Positions 25,709 to 34,516 of a stretch of DNA of 64,000 nt are shown one piece after another (the first letter of the stretch is position 1; each line of letters opens with the position of its first letter). Source of the stretch: JANMEB01 sp041745295. Its GTDB lineage: Bacteria; Planctomycetota; Planctomycetia; Pirellulales; Pirellulaceae. A model generated the notes under the pieces. The model was not told the DNA's origin. It saw only the letters and a program-made list of their open reading frames with translations, and did no database searches. The DNA lies in assembly GCA_041745295.1 (NCBI GenBank), contig JBGTJE010000056.1:1-64000 (forward strand), written 5' to 3'. The translations under genes and the position numbers were made by a program.

Positions 25709-27016
25709 ATGTTGAAAACGGCGTTGGGGACGTGCATCGCTCTGGGAACATTGGCGATACTGGCCAGGGGAGATGATTGGACCCAATGGCGAGGATCGCG
25801 ACTTGATTCCGTTTCCAGCGAATCCAATTTGCCGACTGAATGGAGCAAAACGGAAAACGTCCTTTGGCGATTTCCGCTCCCCGGACCGGGCGGAGCGAGC
25901 CCCGTGGTTGTGGCCAAACGGATTTTTGTGACCGCTCCGGACGGCGACGATCTTTATTTGATTTGCGTCTCGACGGGCGGCTCGGAATTGTGGCGAAGAA
26001 AATTCGGCTCGGGCAACGACACCTACCGCGAGGATGAAGGCAACTCGGCCTCGCCGTCGCCTTGTACCGACGGCGTCCGGGTGTGGGCACTCGACGGCAA
26101 CGGCGACTTGGCGTGTTTTTCCGTCGAGGGAGAGCCGGTTTGGAACAAAAATCTTCAGGACGTCTACGGAGAATACAAGATTCAGTTTGGAATGGCTTCG
26201 ACTCCCGTCCTGTATCAAGGCAATTTGTATTTGCAATTGATTCACGGATCGATGCGCGACCCGTCCAGCAGCGAAGGTTGGATCGTGGCGTTGGAGGGAA
26301 CAACTGGGCGAGAAATCTGGAAGCATCAACGGAAGACCCCTGGCACCGGAGAAAACAAACATTCGTACGCCTCGCCGACGATTTATCAGCATGAGGATGA
26401 GTCGTTTTTACTGGTGCACGGTGCAGATTATGTCACTGCCCATTCGTTCGCCGACGGGAGTGAATTATGGCGTTGCGGAAATCTGAACCCGCTCAAACAT
26501 TACAATCCTTTTTTGCGATTCGTGGCGTCTCCCGCTTGCGGACCGAACTTGATCGTCGTTCCCTCGGCCAAAAACGGTCCGGTGCTCGGCCTCAAGCCTG
26601 GGTTTCAGGGAGACATCACCGAAAACAAGGAGGCGTATCATTGGCGCATGGAGACGCAGACTCCCGATGTGCCCACGCCGGTGATACTCGACGGGCTCGT
26701 CTACTTGTGCCGCGAGAACGGCGTCCTGATTTGCGTCGACGCGGCCAGCGGCGAGCAAGTCTACGAAGAGCGCGTCGTCTCCGATCGACATCGAGCCTCA
26801 CCGGTGGTTGCCGGCGGAAACCTCTATATGACTTCGCGGCGCGGCGTCGTCGCTGTAATCAAGGCGGGACGATCGTTCGAGGTCGTTGCCAAAAACTCGC
26901 TCGAAGAACCGATCTCGGCGTCTCCGGCTATTTCGAATGGCTGTATTTATTTGCGCACATTTGACGCGCTGTATTGCATCGGCAAATCAGAAGCCGGCAC
27001 AAGCGGAAGCCGTTAA
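25709..27016 (+). CDS. Secreted PQQ-like beta-propeller protein
   Basis: This 435-residue protein has a signal peptide (MLKTALGTCIALGTLAILARG) and the planctomycete pattern DWTQWRGSRLDSVS next to it. Blades carry WR(F/R) strands and turns such as GDDLYLICVSTGGSELWR, GVRVWALDGNGDLACF, EGWIVALEGTTGREIWK and NGVLICVDAASGEQVYEER. This is the PQQ-binding-like propeller fold, without clear quinoprotein dehydrogenase residues. GGAGAAGGG precedes the ATG. A smaller receiver-like gene follows with a short gap and may be co-transcribed. Confidence 0.87.
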   Translation: MLKTALGTCIALGTLAILARGDDWTQWRGSRLDSVSSESNLPTEWSKTENVLWRFPLPGPGGASPVVVAKRIFVTAPDGDDLYLICVSTGGSELWRRKFGSGNDTYREDEGNSASPSPCTDGVRVWALDGNGDLACFSVEGEPVWNKNLQDVYGEYKIQFGMASTPVLYQGNLYLQLIHGSMRDPSSSEGWIVALEGTTGREIWKHQRKTPGTGENKHSYASPTIYQHEDESFLLVHGADYVTAHSFADGSELWRCGNLNPLKHYNPFLRFVASPACGPNLIVVPSAKNGPVLGLKPGFQGDITENKEAYHWRMETQTPDVPTPVILDGLVYLCRENGVLICVDAASGEQVYEERVVSDRHRASPVVAGGNLYMTSRRGVVAVIKAGRSFEVVAKNSLEEPISASPAISNGCIYLRTFDALYCIGKSEAGTSGSR

Positions 27017-27079
27017 CCGCTACTCGTAATGACACAAGACGTGGTAGAACTTCGCAAGAAAAACGATGCACATACTCCC

Positions 27080-27439
27080 ATGAAAATCCTGCACTTCACA
27101 ACCGATTTGATGCTTGGATCCCAAGTCAACCTAGCGGCACGCCCGCGCGGCGTGGCGGTCGAGTTGATCAATCGACTGGATCGACTTTTCGAGCGGATCG
27201 ACCAAATCACTGGCCTGATCATTCTGGATTTGCAATCGGCCCACTGGTCAGCGGATCAGTTCCAACAGTTGCGCCAGGTGCATCCGACAACCGTTCCCTG
27301 CATTGCCTACGCCCAACACGTGTTTCCCGAATTGCTTGCGGAGGCACAACGCGTCGGAATTGAAAACGTCATGACCCGCGGACAATTCGCCGCTGCCGTT
27401 TCAGGAATGATCGAGCGCCTAACGTCCGTCGATGCCTGA
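27080..27439 (+). CDS. Receiver-like small protein of planctomycete type
   Basis: The protein has 119 residues from the ATG at 27080 (MKILHFTTDLMLGSQVN); the frame begins at 27029 but homologous proteins start at MK(I/V)LHFT. It looks like an alpha/beta response-regulator-like fold with LIILDLQS as the phospho-acceptor-type strand, but without the full acidic cluster. The C-terminal VMTRGQFAAAVSGMIERL gives the last helix. No output domain is present. It may be a degenerate receiver that works by protein contact. Confidence 0.6.
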   Translation: MKILHFTTDLMLGSQVNLAARPRGVAVELINRLDRLFERIDQITGLIILDLQSAHWSADQFQQLRQVHPTTVPCIAYAQHVFPELLAEAQRVGIENVMTRGQFAAAVSGMIERLTSVDA

Positions 27440-27538
27440 TCAAGGGTGAACTCGAATGGCTTGGCCAGGCATCGGCGATCCGAATTCTTAAGCTCCTGGC
27501 GATTGTGGTAGCGGTATCCGTCAGCCTCTTGGCGTTCC

Positions 27539-27697
27539 CTGCTGCCGATCGACACTCATCTCAGCGAAGATGGCTTACACCCCAATGAGCGCGGAAACAA
27601 ACTAATGGCGCGCAACGTAAGTCGGGCTTTGGTCGGAGTGTTTGGCGCGGAGATTATTGCGCGTCGGGAGTTTAGCCGGCATTCCGTTTCGGAATGA
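27539..27697 (+). pseudogene. C-terminal remnant of an SGNH/GDSL hydrolase
   Basis: Reading from 27539 gives LLPIDTHLSEDGLHPNERG followed by NKLMARNV. The DGLHPN block is SGNH block V, holding the catalytic Asp and His. The frame runs to the TGA at 27695-27697. Upstream the same frame meets stops and no block I (GDSL) is found in the gap, so only the last third of the gene survives. Confidence 0.6.
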
Positions 27698-27764
27698 TGC
27701 GAATCAATCCGCAAAGCGCCGCGTAAATCACTGTTCCCCAGACGAGGATATCGGACAGCTGCAT
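27672..27764 (-). CDS. Candidate 30-residue single-membrane-helix protein
   Basis: On the minus strand an ATG at 27764-27762 opens a 30-codon frame beginning MQLSDILVWGTVIYAALCGL, then IRIIPKRNAG and TAA. AGGGGA sits 6-7 bases before the ATG, a good ribosome site. The peptide has one hydrophobic helix and a basic C-terminus, the classic layout of small membrane proteins. It overlaps the end of the SGNH remnant on the other strand. No family is known to me, and chance cannot be excluded. Confidence 0.45.
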   Translation of the reverse strand: MQLSDILVWGTVIYAALCGLIRIIPKRNAG

Positions 27765-28126
27765 TTTGTGTCCCCTGAAGAAACTCTGTTCCGCCTGTCA
27801 CCTTATCACACCGTCGCGGAATAGTCGCGACGCAATTTGAATGCCGCGAGCGTCGAAAACGCAACTTCGTTGTGATGGATGCAAGCACTTGAAACTGGTT
27901 TTGCAAAACCTTCGTGCATCTGACGAGACGCATTTCAGTCGCTGCTACCAAATGAGTGCTTCGCTTTGACGATGCACTGCTCGAAGGCAACACGTCGGTT
28001 CGATGGCAATTGAAGCCTGACGCGCAAGCGGAGGAACTCCGTCCCCGACAGTGGACGTCGCCAACAAATCGGCTGGAATTCTGGCGAACTCCGCAAGTCA
28101 GATGCGATGGTTTCGGACAACGCGTT

Positions 28127-30106
28127 CTAACTCCCGTCCTTGTCTTGTTCCTTTTTGTCCTTTTCTTTGTCGCGGCCGCGTTGTTCGTCGGAACGAGGTC
28201 GATCCTTTTGGGGCGGTTGTTGCTCGGGTTTGGCTCCTTTGCCGTCTTTTTCGTTTGAAGGCGGGCTACGCTCGCCATCGCCAGAATTATTGCCGGGTCG
28301 ATACGATCGTTGGACGCCTTCACGCTTCGGTGGCGATTGATCTCGTCGTCGAGGTTGGGCGCTCGTCGTTGCCGGTGTTGTCGCTCGATTGGGGACAGCG
28401 CTCTTAGGTTGTTCCTTACGTTGTTCTTTCGGGACATTGCCACGGACACCTGGATCGCTGGTGCGCGGATCGACTATGGGCGTCGGATCGGTTGCCGCCG
28501 CTGGATCGGCCGCCTTGTCGCCACCGCTCGGCTCGGTTTCCGGACGCTCACGTGGAACGTCTCCTCGTTCGCGCCGACCTCGCGGCCAGTCATTTGGCCG
28601 AGGGCTCATGGAGCTGGTCGGGCGATCGCTACTCTTCGTGTCGCTTTTGCGATCCTCTGGTTTGGCCGTGCCCCGATCCGCTGGGTCCGATCTTCGATTT
28701 GGCTCATTCTCATTCGCGCGCTCGCTTGGGTCGCGATTGACTTGGCCCGCAGAAGATTGCTCAAAACGTGGTAACGCTAGACCGGCCTTATTGGCGGCAT
28801 TTGCTTCGCGTTTACTCGTAGAGACTTCGCCGCGAATGCGATTCTCGGCCAACTCACGGTAAGGCGTGACGCGTTCGCGCCAGGCGCGTTGTTCGTCCTT
28901 GGTCACGCGATGCAGCTTAGTGGCCGCATCAGGCGCGCTCGCCACCTCTTCGATATCGTGGCCAAGCGAAACCATTCGCGCTACATTCAAATCATTTGAG
29001 CTGCGCAGCTCGTTGGCTAGTTCAACTTGTCCTCGGAAGGTGGTGGGCGGACGGTATCGAGCATTCTGCACAAAATACTGATGCTGGCGATCGACCCAAT
29101 CGACGAAGTTCACATTCTCTCGGCCTGACCGTGAATCGTAATAGGCATAGAGTGGGTCGTACCAATGGTGACGCGTGTGCAAGTCCGACCACGCGTAGTA
29201 TGAGTCTCCGCCGCCAGCTCCGTAGTAGTCGCCATAATAATAATGATTTCGGTCTGGACGGAGGAACAAATGCACAAACAGATTGACGTCAAAATCGATC
29301 ACGACCCGCGGCGAGTAGTGATAGTTGGGTTGGCGATATACGGGCTGCGAGAAATAGACCGGTGCAAACACGACTCCGCGGTCAAACACTTCGAGATCCC
29401 AAAAGCCCGGGCGAAATATGCAGCCGCGCGGCGTCCACATATAAGTAGCCGGGACCCACACCCAATGTTCGTGGTGTGGAGCCCAATGCCCGGGCCGCCA
29501 ATTGTACGAGTTGCCGTCGTACAACCAGATCCCTGGCACATAGAAGTAGTCGCTGCCCGGCGATGAAGCTGACGGCCCGTTCTCGACGCTTTGAGGTGGC
29601 TGTGGCAAATACACGACCTCGTCCGTCTGCTGGTCAGTCCAAAAGCCGGAGATCCATCGATTGCCGCCATCCGCTTTTTCCCAATAACCGGGAACCCAGC
29701 GTTTGCCTGGAGGGATGTCACGCCACAGGCCGCTGATCCAAATGAATCGAGTGTCAGCCGGTTCCCAAGCCCAATAGCCCGGAATCCACTCAATTTGATT
29801 CCCCTCGGGACGATAATCGGGTGGCGTCTCGTCAATATTCGCTGGCGGATCCTCGTCGACCAATTTGCTGGGTTCCGCGTTTAAGTTATGAGGCTCGGCG
29901 AACGCTTCATGCAGCGGCCCGCGCGTTAACGCGACCGCGTCGGCACCTTCGACGACCGACTTATCGCTCTCTTGATTGGCAGTTGCATTGGGATCGGATT
30001 CTTGCGCAGCCGCGCTGCGCTCGAATCCAGTCGCCAAAATCGATGCAATAACAAGGACAATGCCAGGCTTGGTAATTGCCGAAATGGACGAACTGCTTCG
30101 CAACAT
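28127..30106 (-). CDS. YXWGXW-repeat secreted protein with charged C-terminal tail
   Basis: The protein has 659 residues. A strong GAGGAGAG precedes the ATG. The signal peptide is MLRSSSSISAITKPGIVLVI followed by an Ala-rich cleavage site (RSAAAQE). Residues about 100-230 carry tandem aromatic repeats (WIPGYWAWE, WISGLWRD, WVPGYWE, WISGFW, YVPGIWLY, WRPGHW, WVPATYMWT) of the YXWGXW family. A Tyr/His-rich middle (NHYYYGDYYG) follows. The last 250 residues are a low-complexity tail of Arg, Asp, Glu, Lys and Pro (RDKEKDKKEQDKDGS). It is surely exported; an envelope or cell-surface role is likely but undefined. Confidence 0.83.
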   Translation of the reverse strand: MLRSSSSISAITKPGIVLVIASILATGFERSAAAQESDPNATANQESDKSVVEGADAVALTRGPLHEAFAEPHNLNAEPSKLVDEDPPANIDETPPDYRPEGNQIEWIPGYWAWEPADTRFIWISGLWRDIPPGKRWVPGYWEKADGGNRWISGFWTDQQTDEVVYLPQPPQSVENGPSASSPGSDYFYVPGIWLYDGNSYNWRPGHWAPHHEHWVWVPATYMWTPRGCIFRPGFWDLEVFDRGVVFAPVYFSQPVYRQPNYHYSPRVVIDFDVNLFVHLFLRPDRNHYYYGDYYGAGGGDSYYAWSDLHTRHHWYDPLYAYYDSRSGRENVNFVDWVDRQHQYFVQNARYRPPTTFRGQVELANELRSSNDLNVARMVSLGHDIEEVASAPDAATKLHRVTKDEQRAWRERVTPYRELAENRIRGEVSTSKREANAANKAGLALPRFEQSSAGQVNRDPSERANENEPNRRSDPADRGTAKPEDRKSDTKSSDRPTSSMSPRPNDWPRGRRERGDVPRERPETEPSGGDKAADPAAATDPTPIVDPRTSDPGVRGNVPKEQRKEQPKSAVPNRATTPATTSAQPRRRDQSPPKREGVQRSYRPGNNSGDGERSPPSNEKDGKGAKPEQQPPQKDRPRSDEQRGRDKEKDKKEQDKDGS

Positions 30107-30425
30107 TGAAATACCCCTCTCTCCTCAAGATGGTCGAGCAAATTAGTATGCGGAATACATACGGTCATGAAGCAATCTACGTGCCAATTGCTCTCCGTTT
30201 TGCCTACCAGTGGACTATCTGCCCTTGCGCCACTGATCCGAGGAGTGACTGGTCGACTTTACGGCGTTACGAAATCCCCGGCGAGGATTCAGTGTTGGCC
30301 TGAGATTGGACGAAGTGGTTGATGATCAAGCAAGTCGATCCCGCTTGTCCGGCACATGCTTTGCGTTCTGAACAGACGACGTCTGCTAGTGACCATCGAG
30401 AATGTCAATGCAAAGAGGTAGAAAA
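30107..30425. other. Divergent intergenic region with two small dyads
   Basis: It separates the YXWGXW gene (-) from a small basic gene (+). Two short dyads are seen: GTATG-cggaata-CATAC at 30146-30162 and CAGAC-gac-GTCTG at 30373-30385. Either could be an operator; neither is recognised. Confidence 0.4.
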
Positions 30426-30596
30426 ATGAGTAAGAAGCAATCCAAAAAGCCCATGCCCTCAAAACCGTCGAGCCAAGCGATGAAAGACGCCGGTAAGGCT
30501 ACGACGCGAGACGGGTTGCGCGAGACGCGCGAGGCGACGACGTCGCGCGAGGAAATACGGCAACAAACGCCGCAGCGCCAAGGTCATCCGAAATAG
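30426..30596 (+). CDS. Small basic hydrophilic protein, unknown function
   Basis: This 56-residue protein starts MSKKQSKKPMPSKPSSQAMK, with AGAGG seven bases before the ATG. It is rich in Lys, Arg, Ser and Thr and has no hydrophobic segment. Low complexity and charge suggest an intrinsically disordered, perhaps nucleic-acid- or stress-related protein. It opens the envelope/stress gene cluster. The family is unknown. Confidence 0.5.
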   Translation: MSKKQSKKPMPSKPSSQAMKDAGKATTRDGLRETREATTSREEIRQQTPQRQGHPK

Positions 30597-30677
30597 GCAT
30601 CCAGCGACTCAGGATCTACCACTCATGCTAAAAAGCAACAGTGCCAATCAAGTCAGAGCGACGAGTCCGTGCACGAG

Positions 30678-32648
30678 TCAATGGGAACTTACGACGACGG
30701 CCGCGGGAGTAGGTCGCGATTTGTCGTCGACCCTCAAGATGGCCGAGTCCTTTTCCGTCACAGGTTGGTGAACTGGCAGCGCCATAATCGCTTTCAACGT
30801 GTCATCGATATGTTTAAAGATTTGATGCGGCTGATCGACGGACTTGCTGCGTGGCGATTGATCCTCGGCGGCCGTCAATATAACGGAAATGACCGGCAAG
30901 TTTGGCAGCGTCTGTCGCAGGCGTTTGACAATCAAGCGAGCCTTTGAAGAGGTGAACGAGCTCAAACCGGCGACGACAACCGCATCAAAGCGGTTTTGCA
31001 TCGCACGATCGATGATCTCGTTGGCCAACAATGCTGTCGATACCAATGTACATTGCACGTCGGACAATCCTGCTGCGGATTTCGTCAAAACTTTGGCCGC
31101 AATTTCGTCGCCGCGATTCGAGATGGGAACGACGAGGATCGAGCGATCACCGAGGGAATGGTCCGCGGGTTCCTGCGATACTTCTTGGTCATCGCCCTTT
31201 TTCGATTCTGGGGTTGGGATGGCATCCGAGGCGCCTTCAACGGCGTTTTCGATCGTGTCGTGAATAAACTCGAATTGCTCATCGGTTATTGCCTCCGCTC
31301 GACGATCCAGTTCCGTCCGCAGCAACAGCGGGACGAGCACTTGTTCAAACGAATTGCTCAGCGGCATCGTTTGAAGTTGCTTGTCGATAATGGCGTTGGC
31401 TTGTTCGCCATTGAATGCGAGTAACCGCTGGTAAAGGTTGTGGTAACTCGGCATCTCGTTGAGGTCGCCCAAAAGCACTGCGAAGAAATTGAATTGGGGA
31501 ATATGTCGTCCCAACACGACGAGCCAGAGCGTGATCGGTATCGCCAACAAAATACCAGCGGTTCCCCATAACCACCCCCAAAATAAGACTGCGAGAATGA
31601 TCCCCAGCGACGACAAGCCCACAGATTTTCCAAACAGCCAGGGCTCAAAAACCGTGTTAACGGACAGTTCCAGCATCCCGAGAAATGCAATCAACACCAG
31701 GGGCTTGAGCCAGCCATCGAAAACGGCCATCGACAATAGAAATGGGAAGATCGCGGCCAGCCAGGGCCCGATGTAGGGCAGGAAGCGAAATGCGAACCCG
31801 GCCAGGCCCCATAACAAAGGGTTCGGCAAATCAATTGCATATAACCCAACTGCAACTACGACACCATATATCGCGTTAATGAGGCACATCGTACGAAGCC
31901 ACTTGTAGATCCGCGCTGTGGCATCGTTCAATGCTTGGGTGGCAATCGGTAAGTTCGACGACGCAAAGAGTTGAACCAAGCGCCCCCGAAATTCCTCTCG
32001 TTCGAGCAGGATGAATATTGTCAGGAGGACAATCAGTGCCGCGTTCGCCAGCGGAAGAAGCGCAGGGCCAAGCCACCCACTGAGTTGCTGAATGATTGTT
32101 GGGGCATTGTCAACGACATCCACCTTGACGGCATCCACGGTGACGGCATCGACCTGTTCGGACCTAGTCGCAAGATTTCTTCCCTTTCCGGCAGAATCCA
32201 CCGACGCGCTAGCGGCGTCCAATCCCTCGCTGTGTATTTCGTTATTAGATTGCTCTTTACTTGAGGTGATTTGCTCTCGGATTTCGGCAATGGCCGAACT
32301 TGTTTCAGAAGACGGTTTCACCCACTGTTGCAGTTCTCGAATTCGCCCGATCAAGGTCGATTTGTACTCCGGGAGTTGCTCGCCGAAGTCAAGAACTTGG
32401 GCGACGATCACCCACGCGAAAATCGCCCCCACCAACGTGGCGAGTGCGGCGACGGAAACAACTGAGAAAACGCGCCCCAATCGCAACCGCTCAAATCGGT
32501 CGACCAGCGGTGCCAGGATAAAACAGAGGAGAACGGCAATTGCCAAGGGAATAAAAAGCGATTGCCCGACATATAAAATGACGGCGACGATCAGGGAAAT
32601 TACGATGCCGCGGGTCCATCCGGACTGCAAAGACTTTTCAAACGGCAT
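30678..32648 (-). CDS. AI-2E-family transporter with extra C-terminal sensor-like module
   Basis: The protein has 656 residues. The N-terminal 370 or so hold about eight membrane helices of the AI-2E/PerM family (VISLIVAVILYVGQSLFIPLAIAVLLCFIL, NPLLWGLAGFAFRFLPYIGPWLAA, ILLAIPITLWLVVLGRHIP). An extended loop at about 95-165 is charged. Residues about 400-470 form a helical bundle (YQRLLAFNGEQANAIIDKQL), and about 500-600 a Rossmann-like stretch (SILVVPISNRGDEIAAKVL, DAVVVAGLSSF, LPVISVIL). This two-part tail looks like the cap and fold of cobalamin-binding modules but lacks the DxHxxG loop. The ligand is unknown. GGAG precedes the ATG; the next gene upstream ends 24 bp away. Confidence 0.8.
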   Translation of the reverse strand: MPFEKSLQSGWTRGIVISLIVAVILYVGQSLFIPLAIAVLLCFILAPLVDRFERLRLGRVFSVVSVAALATLVGAIFAWVIVAQVLDFGEQLPEYKSTLIGRIRELQQWVKPSSETSSAIAEIREQITSSKEQSNNEIHSEGLDAASASVDSAGKGRNLATRSEQVDAVTVDAVKVDVVDNAPTIIQQLSGWLGPALLPLANAALIVLLTIFILLEREEFRGRLVQLFASSNLPIATQALNDATARIYKWLRTMCLINAIYGVVVAVGLYAIDLPNPLLWGLAGFAFRFLPYIGPWLAAIFPFLLSMAVFDGWLKPLVLIAFLGMLELSVNTVFEPWLFGKSVGLSSLGIILAVLFWGWLWGTAGILLAIPITLWLVVLGRHIPQFNFFAVLLGDLNEMPSYHNLYQRLLAFNGEQANAIIDKQLQTMPLSNSFEQVLVPLLLRTELDRRAEAITDEQFEFIHDTIENAVEGASDAIPTPESKKGDDQEVSQEPADHSLGDRSILVVPISNRGDEIAAKVLTKSAAGLSDVQCTLVSTALLANEIIDRAMQNRFDAVVVAGLSSFTSSKARLIVKRLRQTLPNLPVISVILTAAEDQSPRSKSVDQPHQIFKHIDDTLKAIMALPVHQPVTEKDSAILRVDDKSRPTPAAVVVSSH

Positions 32649-32672
32649 CGCAAACTCCGGCTAATCTCCCGC

Positions 32673-32879
32673 TTACCACAATCGCAGCTTCCAACCCAAC
32701 ACAAACCCAATTCCCAGCGACCAGAGAGCAACCATCTCCGGCTTTTCGCGGGCATACTCCCGAAAACATTCCCAGGCGGCTTCAGTGCCGCTCAAGTTAG
32801 GATCGGCGGCGATTTGCCGGATCGTTCTACTTTCCTGCCTCGATTCGTCGGCTGGGTTCTTCGTGCGTGCTTGTGACAT
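32673..32879 (-). CDS. Small C-terminally anchored membrane protein
   Basis: The protein has 68 residues; the ATG at 32879 follows GAGGAAATC. The polar N-terminus is MSQARTKNPADESRQESR. The C-terminus is EKPEMVALWSLGIGFVLGWK, a membrane segment next to a Pro/Glu turn. The pattern resembles the tails of the nearby DUF883-like proteins. It is 24 bp from the AI-2E gene and 10 bp from DUF1469, so it is co-transcribed with both. Confidence 0.65.
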   Translation of the reverse strand: MSQARTKNPADESRQESRTIRQIAADPNLSGTEAAWECFREYAREKPEMVALWSLGIGFVLGWKLRLW

Positions 32880-32889
32880 GATTTCCTCG

Positions 32890-33348
32890 TCAGTTGTTTG
32901 TAGGTCCAGAAAAATCGTCGTCGGCATCGTCGGCCATTCGGCCTTTGAGCCATTCCAGGTTGCGCACCAGTTCAGTACGCGTTCGATCAAACGTCGAAAA
33001 TGAGTGAATGAGCCGGAGCCAACCGATACAGCCCAGCGCCGCGCCGAGCGCGATCGTTAGACCAACAGCGATTAGCAGCCCTTGGGTCAAAGTGACTCCC
33101 GTCCAGGTTTGCATCATCGCGCCCAAACAATACACGAGCACGGGGATGGAACCGAGTAAGCAGAATCCTCCCACCGCCAGTAAACCAATCGACGCCCCTA
33201 AACCGGCTCGCCATTGGCGAAAATCGACTTCGGCAAGTCGACCTTGGAGCATGACTAATTCGATCACGTTTCCAATTACGATTCGAGTTCGCTGCCACGG
33301 ACTCGTGTGGTGACTCTGTCGCGATTTGTTGGATGCGATTCCAATCAT
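32890..33348 (-). CDS. DUF1469 / YqjE-type (holin III-like) membrane protein
   Basis: The protein has 152 residues from the ATG at 33348 (MIGIASNKSRQ). Two membrane helices form a hairpin (LGASIGLLAVGGFCLLGSIPVLVYCLG and TQGLLIAVGLTIALGAALGCIGW), followed by a hydrophilic C-terminal helix rich in Asp. This is the DUF1469 family, named after phage holin III but in most genomes a chromosomal envelope gene next to yqjD. There is no lysis cassette here, so the holin name is misleading. Confidence 0.75.
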   Translation of the reverse strand: MIGIASNKSRQSHHTSPWQRTRIVIGNVIELVMLQGRLAEVDFRQWRAGLGASIGLLAVGGFCLLGSIPVLVYCLGAMMQTWTGVTLTQGLLIAVGLTIALGAALGCIGWLRLIHSFSTFDRTRTELVRNLEWLKGRMADDADDDFSGPTNN

Positions 33349-33638
33349 GTTCGTTTTATCCAATAGGCTACCGCGACTCCGACACAAAATGCCCCAGACA
33401 GACGGACCCAGGGCACCAAGGCCGAGGATTGCGGCTGAGAATGTACTAGAGTGTTTCGGGGCCGAAAATTGTGTACTTTATTTGCTCGAGGGTTCGAACG
33501 ATCGTCGGTAACGTTGCTTACGTAACCGTCCGGTGTGGACGTCGATGATCGAGTTATTTCGGCTAGGTCGCTGGATGATCCGGGGGAACCGGCAACTGTC
33601 GGTGCTAATTCAGGCCACATAAGCTTTTCCTCGGTCGT

Positions 33639-34070
33639 TCACAATTCTGAATGTCTTTTGCTAAACGTCTTTTGACGATTGTCGCGTTCGGGATTCGCCG
33701 CGCGCTCGGTGAGCGATCGGATGGTCCGGTTCAGGACGATCGTAAAACCGGCAGAGATTGCGCTTCGAAGTAGCGATCCTACAAAGCTAAACTTTGCCGG
33801 CTGAATCTTTGGTCTTAGGGTTTCCTCAAGCCTCACTTGCCCATTGGGGGCTGACAGGGTTTGTAATTCCTTGCGTTGGCGCCGGGGAACCAATGCGAAA
33901 CCGATCGCCGCCGCCAAGCCAATGCTTGCGAAGGGATGCCGGGCGATTAGCTGTTTCCAATTAAACCAATCTTTTGCATCGTGAGCCGCGGCCCGAACTT
34001 GATATCGGATGCCACGCCGCAGCTTCGCCATGCGAGCTTGAATTTCGTTGGAACTTTCAAAGTCGGCCAT
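33639..34070 (-). CDS. DUF883/YqjD-like membrane-anchored protein
   Basis: The protein has 143 residues. The start is one of two ATGs in tandem (34073 or 34070). An N-terminal coiled-coil region (IQARMAKLRRGIRYQVR) is followed by WFNWKQLIARHPFASIGLAA, where the HPFxSIG turn and a helix of Ala/Gly match the ElaB/YqjD anchor. A second short hydrophobic stretch (SLLRSAISAGFTIVL) comes later. E. coli relatives bind ribosomes at the membrane in stationary phase; that role is only suggested here. Confidence 0.65.
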   Translation of the reverse strand: MADFESSNEIQARMAKLRRGIRYQVRAAAHDAKDWFNWKQLIARHPFASIGLAAAIGFALVPRRQRKELQTLSAPNGQVRLEETLRPKIQPAKFSFVGSLLRSAISAGFTIVLNRTIRSLTERAANPERDNRQKTFSKRHSEL

Positions 34071-34151
34071 CATACGGTTTCTCATCAGGAATGATTCGGA
34101 AACCCGGCGTTACGCATCCTCGGTGTTTTGAGCCCTTCACGCGAGTCATCA

Positions 34152-34391
34152 TTATTCCCGCCCAAAGGGCGTCACTTGCGACAAGGCTTCCATCAATCGG
34201 TGCCCGATTCGCGTTGCCATGCCCTGCTGCGAAGCTCGAGTAGATTGCAGACTGGTAACGGCGACCACGCCGAGGACCAACCCCAAGCCAAACGCTGTCG
34301 CAACGAAAACCAGCGGATGAGATTCGATCGTATCCTGCGCCTGTGCCGACGCCATTTCGAACTGCTCGGCGATTCTGTTTTGCACTGCCAT
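34152..34391 (-). CDS. Small DUF883-like membrane protein
   Basis: The protein has 79 residues, with GAGGAAT before the ATG. The polar N-terminus is MAVQNRIAEQFEMASAQAQD. A central membrane helix follows (ESHPLVFVATAFGLGLVLG) with the same HP-turn and Gly-rich helix as its neighbours. The C-terminal 25 residues are polar. It belongs to the run of short anchored proteins between the CsbD gene and AI-2E. Confidence 0.62.
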   Translation of the reverse strand: MAVQNRIAEQFEMASAQAQDTIESHPLVFVATAFGLGLVLGVVAVTSLQSTRASQQGMATRIGHRLMEALSQVTPFGRE

Positions 34392-34516
34392 GGGATTCCT
34401 CGATGAATAATGAGTATTACGGTTTGTTCCAATTCGCTGACCAATCGCATCGCCTGCAAACGAGGCTTATCGAAACGATTAGCTACGCCCAAGCGTGTAC
34501 GCGTCGTGGACGTTAA

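Larger units (their letters stand above)
27440..28126. other. Long gene-poor stretch between the receiver-like and YXWGXW genes
   Basis: It holds the SGNH remnant (27539-27697) and the 30-codon minus-strand frame. The remaining 27765-28126 shows no recognised gene or signal. A longer minus-strand frame across the region looks like a shadow of the next gene. Confidence 0.45.

Noticed and set aside
25573..25917. N-terminal extension of the UbiB-like protein
   Set aside because: The extra 115 residues have no similarity and lie opposite the PQQ gene's start; the family begins near the ATG at 25572.
27556..28449. A 297-codon minus-strand frame across the gap after the receiver-like gene
   Set aside because: It overlaps the YXWGXW gene's C-terminus in another frame and has no recognisable domain; it is basic and low in hydrophobic strand patterns, like antisense of GC-rich coding DNA.
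32890..33348. Prophage holin
   Set aside because: The family name mentions holin, but there is no endolysin, spanin or phage gene nearby. It fits the chromosomal YqjE type.
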